A DNA stretch of 64,000 nt. Origin: Pedobacter zeaxanthinifaciens. Its GTDB lineage: Bacteria > Bacteroidota > Bacteroidia > Sphingobacteriales > Sphingobacteriaceae. The stretch covers positions 358,761-422,760 of the forward strand of contig NZ_QMHP01000004.1 of the NCBI RefSeq assembly GCF_003313335.1. The letters run 5' to 3'. A model generated the notes under the pieces. The model was not told the origin of the DNA. It was given only the letters and a program-made list of their open reading frames with translations, and ran no database searches. Of this stretch, positions 27,026 through 37,125 are shown piece by piece (the stretch's first letter is position 1; the number at the start of each line of letters is the position of its first letter). The translations under genes were made by a program, and so were the position numbers.

Positions 27026-28870
27026 ATGAGAAGAACTTTGTTATTGCTGTTTTTAGCTGTTCCGTTAGCCCTATTAGCTCAACTTCCAAAATTAGAGCGA
27101 ATAGAACCTTCGTTTTGGTGGGTAGGAATGAAAAATCCTAACCTGCAATTATTAGTGCATGGAAAAGATATCAGCAAAAATGAAGTAAGCATCAATTACG
27201 CCGGAGTAAAATTGATGAAGGTAAATCAGGTAGATAATCCTAACTATCTTTTCTTGGATTTATTGATTTCGGCTGACGCCCCGGCTGGCAAGTTCGATAT
27301 CGTTTTTAGCCAAAATGGAAAACAACAAGCAAAATATACTTACGAATTAAAAACGCGAAATGCTAATCAGCAAAAATTTCAGGGCGTAACGAATAAAGAC
27401 TTCATTTACCTCATTATGCCAGATAGGTTTGCCAACGGCGATACAAAGAATGACGTGGTGAAGGGAATGAATGAAACAGCCTTAAATCGCGATAGCATGT
27501 ATTACAGGCATGGTGGCGATTTGAAAGGAATTGCTGCCCATTTAGATTATTTGCAAGAGTTAGGTGTTACTGCGCTGTGGTTAAATCCGGTGTTAGAAAA
27601 TAATCAGCCTAAAACTTCTTATCACGGTTATGCCAATACCGAAAATTATAAAATTGATCCCCGTTTTGGTACTAACGAAGATTACCGTCAATTGGTGGCA
27701 GATTGCCATCAGCGTGGGATGAAAATGATCAAAGATTTGGTGCACAACCATTTCGGAACGGAGCATTTTACCATTAAAGATATGCCAACTAAGGATTGGG
27801 TACATCAATGGCCAACTTATACCAAAACTACTTACCGCGAACAGGTACATTTTGATCCCTATGTTTCAAAAAAAGATAAGGATTTGATGCTGAATGGTTG
27901 GTTTGATAGGCACATGCCAGATTTGAATCAAAACAACGAGTTTGTGAAAAACTATCTCACCCAAAGCCACATTTGGTGGATAGAATATGCAGATTTGGAT
28001 GGGTTTAGATTAGATACCTATGCTTACAACGATGCCAAGTTTATGGCTGAATGGGGTAAACGTATCATGGAAGAGTATCCAAAATTCACCTTCTTTGGCG
28101 AAACTTGGGTACATGGAGTGCCTAATCAGGCATTCTTCACTAAAGGAAATAAAATAAATCAAGGCATTGATACAGAATTGCAAGGCGTAACTGATTTTCA
28201 GGCCTTATGGGCAATTAATGAAGCGCTTAACGGGAAGTTCGGTTGGACTGATGGTGTAGTACGTTTGTACAACACGCTCACTAACGATTACATGTATGAA
28301 GATCCTACTCGCAACGTCGTTTTTTTGGACAACCACGATATCAGCCGTTTTTACTCGGTAGTTGGTGAGGATTTCGATAAGTATAAATCGGGGATTGCTT
28401 GGTTACTTACTACCCGTGGCATACCTCAGTTTTATTACGGTACCGAAATTCTGATGAAAAATTACGCTAATCCAGATGGTTTGGTTCGTAGCGATTTTGC
28501 TGGTGGTTGGGCTACGGATAAAGTTAACAAGTTTTCGTCGACGGGCCGTACAGCTAAAGAAAACGAAGCTTTTAACTATGTAAAAAAGCTCGCCAACTAT
28601 CGCAAAAACAACGAGGTATTACAAACTGGAAAAATGATGCAGTTTATCCCCGAAGATGGTATTTATGTGTATTTCAGGTATAACAATCAAAAAACGGTTA
28701 TGGTGGTGATGAACGGAAATACAGAAGCCAAAACGCTAAGTACAGATAGGTTTAGTGAAATGATTTTGGGTAGAAAAGCCGCAAAAAACGTGGTGAGCGA
28801 TGAGTTGTTAGCAGATATCAGTCAACTGAAAATACCTGCGAAAACCACATTAGTATTAGAGTTACAATAA
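27026..28870 (+). CDS. exported GH13 neopullulanase/cyclomaltodextrinase-type amylase
   Basis: 614 residues with a signal peptide (LLLFLAVPLALLAQ). The N-terminal domain (RIEPSFWWVGMKNPNLQLLV) is the one found in Bacteroidota SusA-type neopullulanases. The GH13 barrel has catalytic D330 (FRLDTY), E359 (FFGETW) and D438 (DNHDISRF). It would cut cyclodextrins, pullulan or maltooligosaccharides to maltose in the periplasm. It starts 3 bases after the GH31 stop, so the two are cotranscribed. Confidence 0.94.
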   Translation: MRRTLLLLFLAVPLALLAQLPKLERIEPSFWWVGMKNPNLQLLVHGKDISKNEVSINYAGVKLMKVNQVDNPNYLFLDLLISADAPAGKFDIVFSQNGKQQAKYTYELKTRNANQQKFQGVTNKDFIYLIMPDRFANGDTKNDVVKGMNETALNRDSMYYRHGGDLKGIAAHLDYLQELGVTALWLNPVLENNQPKTSYHGYANTENYKIDPRFGTNEDYRQLVADCHQRGMKMIKDLVHNHFGTEHFTIKDMPTKDWVHQWPTYTKTTYREQVHFDPYVSKKDKDLMLNGWFDRHMPDLNQNNEFVKNYLTQSHIWWIEYADLDGFRLDTYAYNDAKFMAEWGKRIMEEYPKFTFFGETWVHGVPNQAFFTKGNKINQGIDTELQGVTDFQALWAINEALNGKFGWTDGVVRLYNTLTNDYMYEDPTRNVVFLDNHDISRFYSVVGEDFDKYKSGIAWLLTTRGIPQFYYGTEILMKNYANPDGLVRSDFAGGWATDKVNKFSSTGRTAKENEAFNYVKKLANYRKNNEVLQTGKMMQFIPEDGIYVYFRYNNQKTVMVVMNGNTEAKTLSTDRFSEMILGRKAAKNVVSDELLADISQLKIPAKTTLVLELQ

Positions 28871-28889
28871 GATAAGAAAGAGATTATAG

Positions 28890-29546
28890 ATGAAAATTAA
28901 GGCTTGCCTTTTTGATTTAGATGGAGTTTTGGTAGATACGGCAATCTATCATTTTAAAGCGTGGAAGCAATTGGCCAACAGTTTAGGTTTTGATTTTACC
29001 GAAGAACAAAATGAGCAACTAAAAGGCATTAGTAGGATGGAGAGTTTGGACAGGATTTTGAATTGGGGCAACCTACAAAAGTCGGAAGAGGAAAAGGTTG
29101 CTTTGGCCACACAAAAAAATGAATGGTACGTAGCCATGATTGAGCAAATGACACCCGCCGAGGTGCTCAACGGCACAGTGGATTTTCTCACTTCCATCAA
29201 AAATGCAGGTTACCGAATTGCACTGGGTTCTGCCAGTAAAAACTCGGCTATCATATTACAACGTACCAACTTAGCGCATTTTTTTGATGCTATTGTTGAT
29301 GGGAATTTGGTGAGTAAATCTAAGCCAGATCCGGAAGTATTTTTAAAAGGGGCTGAGCTTTTAGGCATGAAAGCGCAAGAATGTTTGGTTTTTGAAGATG
29401 CTATTGCCGGTATCGAGGCGGCCAATAGGGCGGGGATGAGGAGCGTAGGTATTGGCTCGCCAGAAGTTTTAACCGAAGCTACCATTGTAGTAAAAGATTT
29501 AAGTAGGCTCTCAGTTGCGCATTTGCACCAAATGGACGAATTATAA
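28890..29546 (+). CDS. pgmB: beta-phosphoglucomutase (HAD superfamily)
   Basis: 218 residues, cytoplasmic. The HAD motif FDLDGVLVDT has nucleophile D9 and acid/base D11, followed by the helical cap with HFKAWKQLA typical of PgmB. LGSASKN and KPDPEVF motifs are present, and FEDAIAGIEAANRAGM closes the metal site. It interconverts beta-glucose-1-phosphate and glucose-6-phosphate. Its position between the GH13 and GH65 genes fits: GH65 makes beta-glucose-1-phosphate from maltose, which PgmB feeds to glycolysis. Confidence 0.95.
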   Translation: MKIKACLFDLDGVLVDTAIYHFKAWKQLANSLGFDFTEEQNEQLKGISRMESLDRILNWGNLQKSEEEKVALATQKNEWYVAMIEQMTPAEVLNGTVDFLTSIKNAGYRIALGSASKNSAIILQRTNLAHFFDAIVDGNLVSKSKPDPEVFLKGAELLGMKAQECLVFEDAIAGIEAANRAGMRSVGIGSPEVLTEATIVVKDLSRLSVAHLHQMDEL

Positions 29547-29567
29547 GACATTGAATCAGTAAAAGAA

Positions 29568-31886
29568 ATGAAGAATTACATCAAAGCACACGAGTGGAAC
29601 ATTATTGAAGAGGGTTTTGATCCGCATTTGAATAAGATATCTGAAAGTATCTTCAGTTTGGGCAACGGACGAATGGGGCAACGTGCCAATTTTGAGGAGT
29701 CCTATTCTGGCGAAACACTACAAGGAAATTATGTTGCCGGGGTGTATTATCCTGATAAAACACGCGTAGGTTGGTGGAAAAACGGCTATCCAGAATATTT
29801 TGCAAAGGTGCTAAATGCTGCCAATTGGATAGGCATTGCCATTGAAATTGACGGCGTAATACTAGACTTGGCTCAGGCAAAAGTGGAGGATTTTTCAAGG
29901 GTGTTGCACATGAAAGAAGGCTACTTGGAGAGGAACTTTAAAGCTACTTTGTCTAATGGTCATCAGGTGCAAGTTAAAGCCATCCGTTTTTGCAGCATAG
30001 CTGATGATGAGGTTGGTGCCATTAAATATCAAATTAAAGCGTTAAATTTTGATGGTGAGCTTAACATTAAATCGTACATCGATGGTGATGTTAAAAATCA
30101 GGATAGCAATTACGATGAAAAATTTTGGGATTTTGTAGCTGATGATGAGGCTAACAACTCCTGTTTTTTAACACTAAGGACCAAGAAAAGTGCTTTTGAA
30201 ATTTGTACTGGAGCTCATATTTCGGTGCAAAAAAATGGACAAAAGCAAGAGTTGGCAATGCAAACTATCCGCCAGGAAAAATATATTGCACAACAATTTA
30301 CGGTTGCAATAGCCAAAGGCGATGAAGTAACGTTTTACAAAACGGCAGTCAACTTGTCGTCCCAAAATTATGAGCCCCAGCAATTGCTTCAAGCTGCAAA
30401 AACTGTTTTGGACAATGCAGTGGCAAAAGGTTTCGACCAGCTATTTGCTGAACAGCAACAAGCTTGGGCAAAAAAATGGCAAGAAAGCGATATCGTTATT
30501 GAAGGCGATGTAGCAGCACAGCAAGCCATTCGTTTCAATATCTATCAACTATTTCAAACCTACACTGGTGCTGATGATCGCTTGAATATTGGGCCAAAAG
30601 GTTTTACTGGTGAAAAATACGGTGGCTCAACTTATTGGGATACGGAAGCGTATTGTGTGCCTTTTTACTTGGCAACTGCACCACAGCAAGTAAGTAAAAA
30701 CCTACTGATTTATCGTTACAAACAACTGGATAAAGCCATCGAAAATGCACAAAAGTTAGGCTTTACTAATGGTGCGGCTTTATATCCAATGGTAACTATA
30801 AACGGAGAAGAGTGCCATAACGAATGGGAAATTACTTTCGAGGAAATCCACAGAAACGGTGCCATTGCTTATGCCATTTTCAATTACATCCGCTACACTG
30901 GTGATGCTGATTACCTAGCAGAATATGGCTTGGAAGTGTTGTTCGGTATTGCTCGTTTTTGGAAACAGCGTGTAAATTGGAGTCAGGCCAAATCGCAATA
31001 TGTGATGTTAGGGGTTACCGGACCTAACGAGTATGAAAACAACATCAACAACAATTGGTACACTAATTATTTAGCTGTTTGGTGCTTAAAATATGCACAA
31101 GAGGCAGCAACTTGGGTTCAGCAAAATGCACCTCAACGTTATCAGGAATTAAAGTCGAAACTTAATTTTTCTGGCGATGAATTTGCGCAATGGCAGCACA
31201 TTGTAGAGAATATGTATTATCCATATAGCGAGGAGTTTGGCGTGTATTTACAGCAGGATGGCTATTTGGATAAAGAGCAAATTTTGGTGAAAGATTTACC
31301 TGCAGCCGAGCGTCCATTGAATCAAAAATGGAGCTGGGACAGGATTTTACGCTCTTGCTTTATTAAACAGGCTGATGTGTTGCAAGGCTTCTACTTCTTT
31401 GAAGATGACTTCGACTTTGATGCGCATAAACGCAATTTCGATTTTTATGAACCACGTACGGTGCATGAAAGTTCGTTATCGCCTTGCGTACACAGTATTT
31501 TAGCTGCTAAACTGCATGATGAGGCCAGGGCTTACGAGTTTTATTTACGTACCTCTCGATTAGATTTGGACGACTATAATAACGATACCGAAGATGGACT
31601 GCACATTACTTCGATGGCTGGTACATGGATGAGCGTGGTGGAAGGTTTTGCAGGAATGAGGGTGCGCAACGATAAGTTGATTTTCAATCCTTTCTTGCCA
31701 CAAAAGTGGAAATCGTTTTCATTTACTGTAGGTTTCAGAGGCGCTAATATCAAGTTGAGTATCAGTAAAGAAGAAATCCATATCGTTAATTTAGCTCAAA
31801 AAGGTTTATCGCTGCAAATTCACGATAAGGAATACGAATTGGGTGCTGCAGAAGAATTGAAAATCTCCAACGAGGTACTGGCATAA
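29568..31886 (+). CDS. GH65 maltose phosphorylase
   Basis: 772 residues, no signal peptide, cytoplasmic. The GH65 beta-sandwich N-terminus (ESIFSLGNGRMGQRANFEE) is followed by an alpha/alpha barrel with YGGSTYWDTEAYCVPFY. The proposed general acid E488 lies in VTGPNEYENN, and the DGLHITSMAGTW phosphate-site segment is present. It phosphorolyses maltose, or possibly another alpha-glucobiose such as trehalose or kojibiose, to glucose and beta-glucose-1-phosphate. The starch locus and the pgmB neighbour favour maltose. Energy is saved relative to hydrolysis. Confidence 0.93.
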   Translation: MKNYIKAHEWNIIEEGFDPHLNKISESIFSLGNGRMGQRANFEESYSGETLQGNYVAGVYYPDKTRVGWWKNGYPEYFAKVLNAANWIGIAIEIDGVILDLAQAKVEDFSRVLHMKEGYLERNFKATLSNGHQVQVKAIRFCSIADDEVGAIKYQIKALNFDGELNIKSYIDGDVKNQDSNYDEKFWDFVADDEANNSCFLTLRTKKSAFEICTGAHISVQKNGQKQELAMQTIRQEKYIAQQFTVAIAKGDEVTFYKTAVNLSSQNYEPQQLLQAAKTVLDNAVAKGFDQLFAEQQQAWAKKWQESDIVIEGDVAAQQAIRFNIYQLFQTYTGADDRLNIGPKGFTGEKYGGSTYWDTEAYCVPFYLATAPQQVSKNLLIYRYKQLDKAIENAQKLGFTNGAALYPMVTINGEECHNEWEITFEEIHRNGAIAYAIFNYIRYTGDADYLAEYGLEVLFGIARFWKQRVNWSQAKSQYVMLGVTGPNEYENNINNNWYTNYLAVWCLKYAQEAATWVQQNAPQRYQELKSKLNFSGDEFAQWQHIVENMYYPYSEEFGVYLQQDGYLDKEQILVKDLPAAERPLNQKWSWDRILRSCFIKQADVLQGFYFFEDDFDFDAHKRNFDFYEPRTVHESSLSPCVHSILAAKLHDEARAYEFYLRTSRLDLDDYNNDTEDGLHITSMAGTWMSVVEGFAGMRVRNDKLIFNPFLPQKWKSFSFTVGFRGANIKLSISKEEIHIVNLAQKGLSLQIHDKEYELGAAEELKISNEVLA

Positions 31887-31893
31887 ACATAAA

Positions 31894-33666
31894 ATGATGA
31901 GGAAATTTAGTGCTAATTTCAGCTTTGCTGTAGGTTTATTAGTTTTGATGATGATGTCGTGCAAGGAAAATCAACAACCAAATACAGTCGATAAGAAAGA
32001 TAACATCATTATTTATCAGCTATTGCCTCGTTTGTTCGGTAATACCAATGCAAGCAATAAACCTTTCGGAACCATTGTAGAAAATGGCTGTGGTAAATTT
32101 AACGACATCAACGATAAGGCGCTAGATGGGTTGAAAGAGCTAAATGTGGATTACGTTTGGTACACGGGCGTAATTGCCCATGCTAGCTTAACCGACTACA
32201 GTAAGCACGGTATACCCACCGGAGATGCCGACGTAGTGAAAGGTAGGGCTGGTTCGCCCTATGCTATTAGAGATTACTATGATGTGGATCCGGATTTGGC
32301 AGTGGACGTTAATAAGCGTATGGCCGAGTTTGAGGCCTTGGTACAGCGTACTCACAATAAGGGGTTAAAGGTTTTGATTGACTTTGTGCCCAACCACGTA
32401 GCTAGAAGTTATCAATCTTTCGCAAAGCCTAAAAATGTAGTAGATTTTGGCGCTACTGATGATAAAACAGTGGCTTACAAAGCTACAAACGACTTTTACT
32501 ATATTCCCGGTCAAGATTTTAAAGTACCCGCAAATTCAAAAAGCGATGGACCTTTAGCAGTTTTGCAGGATGGGAAATTCGCTGAAAGTCCGGCTAAAGC
32601 TACAGGCAACAATGTATTTGCTGCGCAACCTTCGGTTAATGATTGGTACGAAACCGTAAAACTCAACTACGGAATTGAATTTAAGGACGGAAAAGAAATT
32701 AAACATTTAACGCCCATGCCACCAGTTTGGCTTAAGATGAAAGATATTTTAGTGTACTGGGCAGAAAAAGGAGTAGATGGTTTTAGATGTGATGTGGCAG
32801 AAATGGTTCCTGTGGAGTTTTGGAGCTGGGTAATTCCAGAAGTGAAAAAGGTGAACCCGAAATTGATTTTCATTGGCGAGGCTTATAACCCAACAGTATA
32901 TCAACAATATGTAACCCAAGGTAAATTTGATTATTTGTACGATAAGGTAGGTTTGTATGATGGCTTAAAACGCTTTATCAAAGATGAGCCAGCTGCTAAA
33001 GTTTCGGATATTCAGCATGTTTGGCAAAAAGAAAGCGTAGGTTTTGATGAACACATGCTACGCTTTTTGGAGAACCACGATGAAGAACGTATTGCGTCGA
33101 AAGGTTTTGCAGGAGATGCAAAACTGGCTTTCCCAGCAATGGTGATATCAGCAACTTTGGGCAAAGGTCCCTTGATGTTATATTTTGGACAAGAAGTTGG
33201 CGAGCCGGGAGCAGGAAAAGAAGGCTTTGGTGGCGATGATAACCGAACCACTATTTTTGATTATTGGGGAGTTCCAAATCACCAACGTTGGCTTAATAAT
33301 GGTGCCTTTGATGGGGCAAAACTAACGCCAACCGAAAAACAAACTCGAGATTTTTATAAAAAATTAACTTCCATTAGAGCAGGCAGCGATGCAATTACCA
33401 ACGGCGCCATGTTAGAGTTGCCTTTAACAGGCTTCGCAAAGGCCTATGCTTATGTGCGATACACTAAAAATCAACGTTTATTAGTGGTCGCTAATTTTGA
33501 TCGCTCGAAAAGTTTAACCGCTACCGTTAACATTCCAACTAATGCTTTAGCGGGAAGTAAAATTTCAACTGCTAAAGATTTGCTGACCGATAAGGATGTG
33601 TCTTTCAGTAACTCGACAATGAATTTGAAAGTTGCACCTTCATCATCGCAAATCATTCAATTCTAA
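31894..33666 (+). CDS. GH13 alpha-amylase-family lipoprotein
   Basis: 590 residues; ATG at 31894 or 31897. The lipobox is VLMMMSC (Cys about residue 23), so it is membrane anchored, probably on the surface. GH13 features are IIYQLLPRLFGN at the start, VLIDFVPNHVARSY, D300 (FRCDVAEM), E329 (FIGEAYN) and D396 (ENHDEER). The family end domain follows. Unlike most GH13 members, the last motif reads ENHD rather than DNHD. It would attack long alpha-glucans outside the cell for SusCD uptake. It is 7 bases after the GH65 gene, in the same operon. Confidence 0.92.
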   Translation: MMRKFSANFSFAVGLLVLMMMSCKENQQPNTVDKKDNIIIYQLLPRLFGNTNASNKPFGTIVENGCGKFNDINDKALDGLKELNVDYVWYTGVIAHASLTDYSKHGIPTGDADVVKGRAGSPYAIRDYYDVDPDLAVDVNKRMAEFEALVQRTHNKGLKVLIDFVPNHVARSYQSFAKPKNVVDFGATDDKTVAYKATNDFYYIPGQDFKVPANSKSDGPLAVLQDGKFAESPAKATGNNVFAAQPSVNDWYETVKLNYGIEFKDGKEIKHLTPMPPVWLKMKDILVYWAEKGVDGFRCDVAEMVPVEFWSWVIPEVKKVNPKLIFIGEAYNPTVYQQYVTQGKFDYLYDKVGLYDGLKRFIKDEPAAKVSDIQHVWQKESVGFDEHMLRFLENHDEERIASKGFAGDAKLAFPAMVISATLGKGPLMLYFGQEVGEPGAGKEGFGGDDNRTTIFDYWGVPNHQRWLNNGAFDGAKLTPTEKQTRDFYKKLTSIRAGSDAITNGAMLELPLTGFAKAYAYVRYTKNQRLLVVANFDRSKSLTATVNIPTNALAGSKISTAKDLLTDKDVSFSNSTMNLKVAPSSSQIIQF

Positions 33667-33688
33667 CCAAATCAACCTACAACCAAAT

Positions 33689-35056
33689 ATGAACATTAAA
33701 CAACAAATTAAACCAGTACTCAGTATTTCTCAAATCATCAACATGAGTGTTGGTTTTTTTGGGATACAGTTTGGCTGGGATTTGCAGCGTGCCAACATGG
33801 GGCGCATTTACGAAAATTTGGGCGCTAATGCCGATGATGTGCCATTACTGTTTTTAGCTGCACCATTAACTGGCTTAATTGTACAGCCCATTATTGGTTA
33901 TTTGAGTGATCGCACTTGGCACCCCACTTGGGGCCGCCGCCGCCCGTACTTTTTTATTGGTGCGCTGATTAGTTCTGTTGCGCTAATTTTAATGCCGCAC
34001 AGTAGCGCTTTATGGATGGCTGCCAGTTTGCTATGGATTTTGGATGTTTTTGGCAACGTTTCTATGGAACCGTTCCGGGCATTTGTAGCTGATAAATTAC
34101 CTGAAAGTCAAATCAACCGTGGTTTTGTAATGCAGAGTATGATGATTGGTTTGGGCGGTAGTATTGCATCGGCTTTGCCTTGGATATTTAACAATTGGTT
34201 TAAAGTTAGTAACGTAGCCGCTTTTGGTGGCATCCCGCAAAACGTGAAATATTCCTTCTACTTGGGTGCTTTTTTCTTTTTTTCGGCGGTGCTTTATACC
34301 GTTTTAACCAGTAAGGAATATCCTCCTACCGACGAAGAGTTGGCTGAAAACAGAAAAAGTTCGGGCTTCTTCGCTGGAATTTATGAGATGGTGTCGGCAG
34401 TTAAAAACATGCCTAAGCAAATGAAAGTGATTTCGTTAGTGCAGTTTTTTACCTGGCCAGGCTTATTTTTAATGTGGTTTTATTACACCACTGCAGTAGC
34501 AGTAAATGTTTTCGGTGGTAAAGACGCTAGTGATCCAGTATATGCTGCCGGTGCCGATTTTGGTAGTTTAACCCTAGCTTTTTATAGCGTAGTTACTTTT
34601 TTGTTTGCACTCATCTTGCCAAAAATAGCTGATACTTTAGGCCGAAAAACAACGCACTCCCTTTGCTTGCTTTGCGGAGCCTTGGGTCTAATCAGCGTGG
34701 CTTGGGTACACGATAAAAATATGCTTTATCTGTGTATGACGGGTATTGGCATTGCTTGGGCAAGTATACTTTCTATGCCTTATGCGATGTTGAGTGGTCA
34801 TCTTCCAAAGGCAAAAATTGGCATTTATATGGGCATATTCAATTTCTTCATCGTACTGCCCGAAATTATCGCATCACTTGGTTTTGGTTGGTTAATGCGT
34901 AACGTGTTAAATAATGATAGGTTGCTGGCCGTTCAATTGGGCGGCGGTTTAATGATTTTGGCAGCCATCATCTGTTATTTATTAATTAAGGATGAGCGCA
35001 AAACGAACGAAACATTAGCTACCCAACTTGCCGTAGAAGAACATAAAAGTGTTTAA
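33689..35056 (+). CDS. MFS sugar transporter, SLC45-like (probable maltose importer)
   Basis: 455 residues from ATG 33689; an upstream ATG at 33632 would overlap the previous gene. About twelve membrane helices. SLC45-type signatures are SDRTWHPTWGRRRPYFFIGA between helices 2 and 3 and the start FFGIQFGWDLQRANMGRIY. In Bacteroidota alpha-glucan loci this family is the inner-membrane maltose or maltodextrin carrier, probably proton-coupled. Here it bridges periplasmic GH13/GH31 activity and cytoplasmic GH65. Confidence 0.92.
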   Translation: MNIKQQIKPVLSISQIINMSVGFFGIQFGWDLQRANMGRIYENLGANADDVPLLFLAAPLTGLIVQPIIGYLSDRTWHPTWGRRRPYFFIGALISSVALILMPHSSALWMAASLLWILDVFGNVSMEPFRAFVADKLPESQINRGFVMQSMMIGLGGSIASALPWIFNNWFKVSNVAAFGGIPQNVKYSFYLGAFFFFSAVLYTVLTSKEYPPTDEELAENRKSSGFFAGIYEMVSAVKNMPKQMKVISLVQFFTWPGLFLMWFYYTTAVAVNVFGGKDASDPVYAAGADFGSLTLAFYSVVTFLFALILPKIADTLGRKTTHSLCLLCGALGLISVAWVHDKNMLYLCMTGIGIAWASILSMPYAMLSGHLPKAKIGIYMGIFNFFIVLPEIIASLGFGWLMRNVLNNDRLLAVQLGGGLMILAAIICYLLIKDERKTNETLATQLAVEEHKSV

Positions 35057-35095
35057 AATATTTACTCACCATCAGCTGATGGAAATTAATTTGAA

Positions 35096-36994
35096 ATGAA
35101 AAGATTGTTTTTAGCCCTTGCACTTGGCGCTTGTGTTACATTATCCTGCAAAAAAAATGTTGTAGAACAAACCACGCAGCCTACGCCAGTTAATCCCGTA
35201 ACGCCAACTTCTACTGAGCTTCCTGCCGGAGCTAAAGATGGGGTTGTTTTTACTAATAACGGAACTTCTGCTATTTTCACCTTGTATGCACCGGGCAAAA
35301 ATACCGTAAGCTTAATGGGCGATTTCAATAGCTGGTCGGCAACGGCTTCCAAAATGACGAAAACGCCTGATGGAAATTATTTTTGGATCAAGCTGGATAA
35401 CCTTAATCCTGACACGGAATATGCTTATCAGTTTTTGGTAGATGATAACTTAAGGGTTGCAGATCCCTATTGCGAAAAAATCTTGGATCCAGTGAATGAT
35501 CAATACATCACAGCGGCAACCTATCCTAATTTAAAAGCTTATCCAACGGGAAAAACCACCGGTATTGTAAGTGTAGTGCAAGGTAATCAGCCTGGTTATA
35601 CGTGGAGAAACACAGCTTTTGCCCGCCCTGCTAAAAATGATTTGGTAATTTATGAGTTGCTAATTAGGGATTTTACCGCGGAGCACACCTACAATTCTAC
35701 CCTACAAAAACTCGATTATTTGGTAGGCTTAGGAATTAATGCCATTGAATTGATGCCGGTAAATGAATTTGAAGGAAATTTAAGTTGGGGCTACAATCCA
35801 TCATTTTATTTTGCTCCAGATAAGTATTACGGTACTAAAAACGATTTGAAGAAGTTTATTGACGAGTGCCACGGTAGGGGAATTGCTGTAATTTTGGACA
35901 TGGTGTTGAATCATTCTTTTAGTCAATCACCAATGGTACAACTGTATTTTGATGGGAATAAGCCAACCACAAGCAACCCTTGGTTTAATGTAGATGCCAA
36001 ACATCCGTACAATGTAGGCTTTGATTTTAATCACGAAAGTGGAGCTACTAGAAAATTCTCTAAAGATGTGATGAAGTTTTGGATGCAAGAGTATAAACTG
36101 GATGGTTTTAGGTTCGATTTAGCCAAAGGATTTACACAACGATCAAGTAATGATGATGCTAGTTTTTCTGCTTTTGATGCTGGTAGGGTAGCTATTTGGG
36201 ACGATTATGTAGCGACAATGAAAAGCGTTGATCCTAATTTCTATATCATTTTAGAACTTTTCGCCAATGATAGTGAAGAGGTAGTTTATGCCAATAAGGG
36301 ATTGATGATGTGGAATAACTTAAACCATTCGATGAATGAAGCCACAATGGGTTGGCTAGGTTCTTCTGATTTTTCGAGAGGGATGTTTGGAACCCACGGG
36401 TTTTCATCTGCAGAAGGCTTGATCAGCTACGGCGAAAGTCATGACGAGGAGCGTTTGATGTATAAAAATATTACCTACGGAAATCTGAACACCAATTACG
36501 TTATTAAAGGAAATGTGGCTACATCTCTAAAAAGAAATGAAATGGCGGCAGCATTTTTGTTTGCCATGCCTGGTCCTAAAATGCTATGGCAATTTGGCGA
36601 AGTAGGCTACGATGTAAATATTGATTTCAACGGTCGTACCGGTGATAAGCCAATTAGATGGGAGTATTATACTGATCCAAATAGACGAGCACTTTACAAT
36701 GCATTTGCTAAGTTCATTAAAATGAAGCAAAAGAATAGCATTTTTAAAAGCACTAGTTTTACCTACAATTTTTCGGGCGCTATTAAGTCAATTAAACTTA
36801 CTGATGCGAACAATACGGTTGTTGTGGTGGGTAACTTCGATATCGTTCCGCAAACTGCCACTGTTGATTTTGGTAGCACAGGTACGTGGTACGATGCCAT
36901 GGGTAATAACATTTCCTTAACTACAACTACGTACAGCCAATCTTTAGCTCCTGGAGAATACCATATTTTCAGCAAACAGGCATTGGCGCAATAA
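35096..36994 (+). CDS. CBM48-GH13 amylase/pullulanase-like lipoprotein
   Basis: 632 residues. The lipobox is LGACVTLSC (Cys about residue 18), followed by a Thr/Pro linker. A CBM48 (isoamylase N-terminal) domain at about 45-130 reads FTLYAPGKNTVSLMGDFNSW. The GH13 barrel has D341 (FRFDLAKG), E387 (ILELFAND) and D450 (ESHDEER). Such proteins at the end of sus-type loci are surface amylases or pullulanases that initiate starch cleavage. It is 39 bases after the transporter and followed by a terminator, so it closes the locus. Confidence 0.93.
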   Translation: MKRLFLALALGACVTLSCKKNVVEQTTQPTPVNPVTPTSTELPAGAKDGVVFTNNGTSAIFTLYAPGKNTVSLMGDFNSWSATASKMTKTPDGNYFWIKLDNLNPDTEYAYQFLVDDNLRVADPYCEKILDPVNDQYITAATYPNLKAYPTGKTTGIVSVVQGNQPGYTWRNTAFARPAKNDLVIYELLIRDFTAEHTYNSTLQKLDYLVGLGINAIELMPVNEFEGNLSWGYNPSFYFAPDKYYGTKNDLKKFIDECHGRGIAVILDMVLNHSFSQSPMVQLYFDGNKPTTSNPWFNVDAKHPYNVGFDFNHESGATRKFSKDVMKFWMQEYKLDGFRFDLAKGFTQRSSNDDASFSAFDAGRVAIWDDYVATMKSVDPNFYIILELFANDSEEVVYANKGLMMWNNLNHSMNEATMGWLGSSDFSRGMFGTHGFSSAEGLISYGESHDEERLMYKNITYGNLNTNYVIKGNVATSLKRNEMAAAFLFAMPGPKMLWQFGEVGYDVNIDFNGRTGDKPIRWEYYTDPNRRALYNAFAKFIKMKQKNSIFKSTSFTYNFSGAIKSIKLTDANNTVVVVGNFDIVPQTATVDFGSTGTWYDAMGNNISLTTTTYSQSLAPGEYHIFSKQALAQ

Positions 36995-37023
36995 ATCGAT
37001 TATTTAAGGTAAATGATAATCAA

Positions 37024-37056
37024 AATAGGTGGGAAGTTTTTCCACCTATTTCTTTT
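37024..37056 (+). terminator. intrinsic terminator closing the alpha-glucan locus
   Basis: AATAGGTGGGAA pairs with TTCCACCTATT (one bulged G) across 37024-37050, followed by a T-rich tail. It lies 30 bases after the last amylase gene. Confidence 0.75.
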
Positions 37057-37113
37057 TCAGGTAGTTCCATTCAATATTGCTTTAAATTAACTCAGCACTA
37101 CAGAAATTTAGTT

Positions 37114-37121
37114 TATTTTTG
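37114..37121 (+). promoter_or_regulatory. -7 box immediately before a start codon
   Basis: TATTTTTG fits TAnnTTTG and ends four bases before ATG 37126. The predicted transcription start falls on or next to the A of the ATG, so the mRNA may be leaderless. No good -33 element is visible. Confidence 0.5.
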
Positions 37122-37125
37122 CGCC

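Noticed and set aside
33632..33688. Upstream ATG for the MFS transporter
   Set aside because: It would overlap the GH13 gene and add 19 polar residues before the first membrane helix. ATG 33689 follows the previous stop cleanly.
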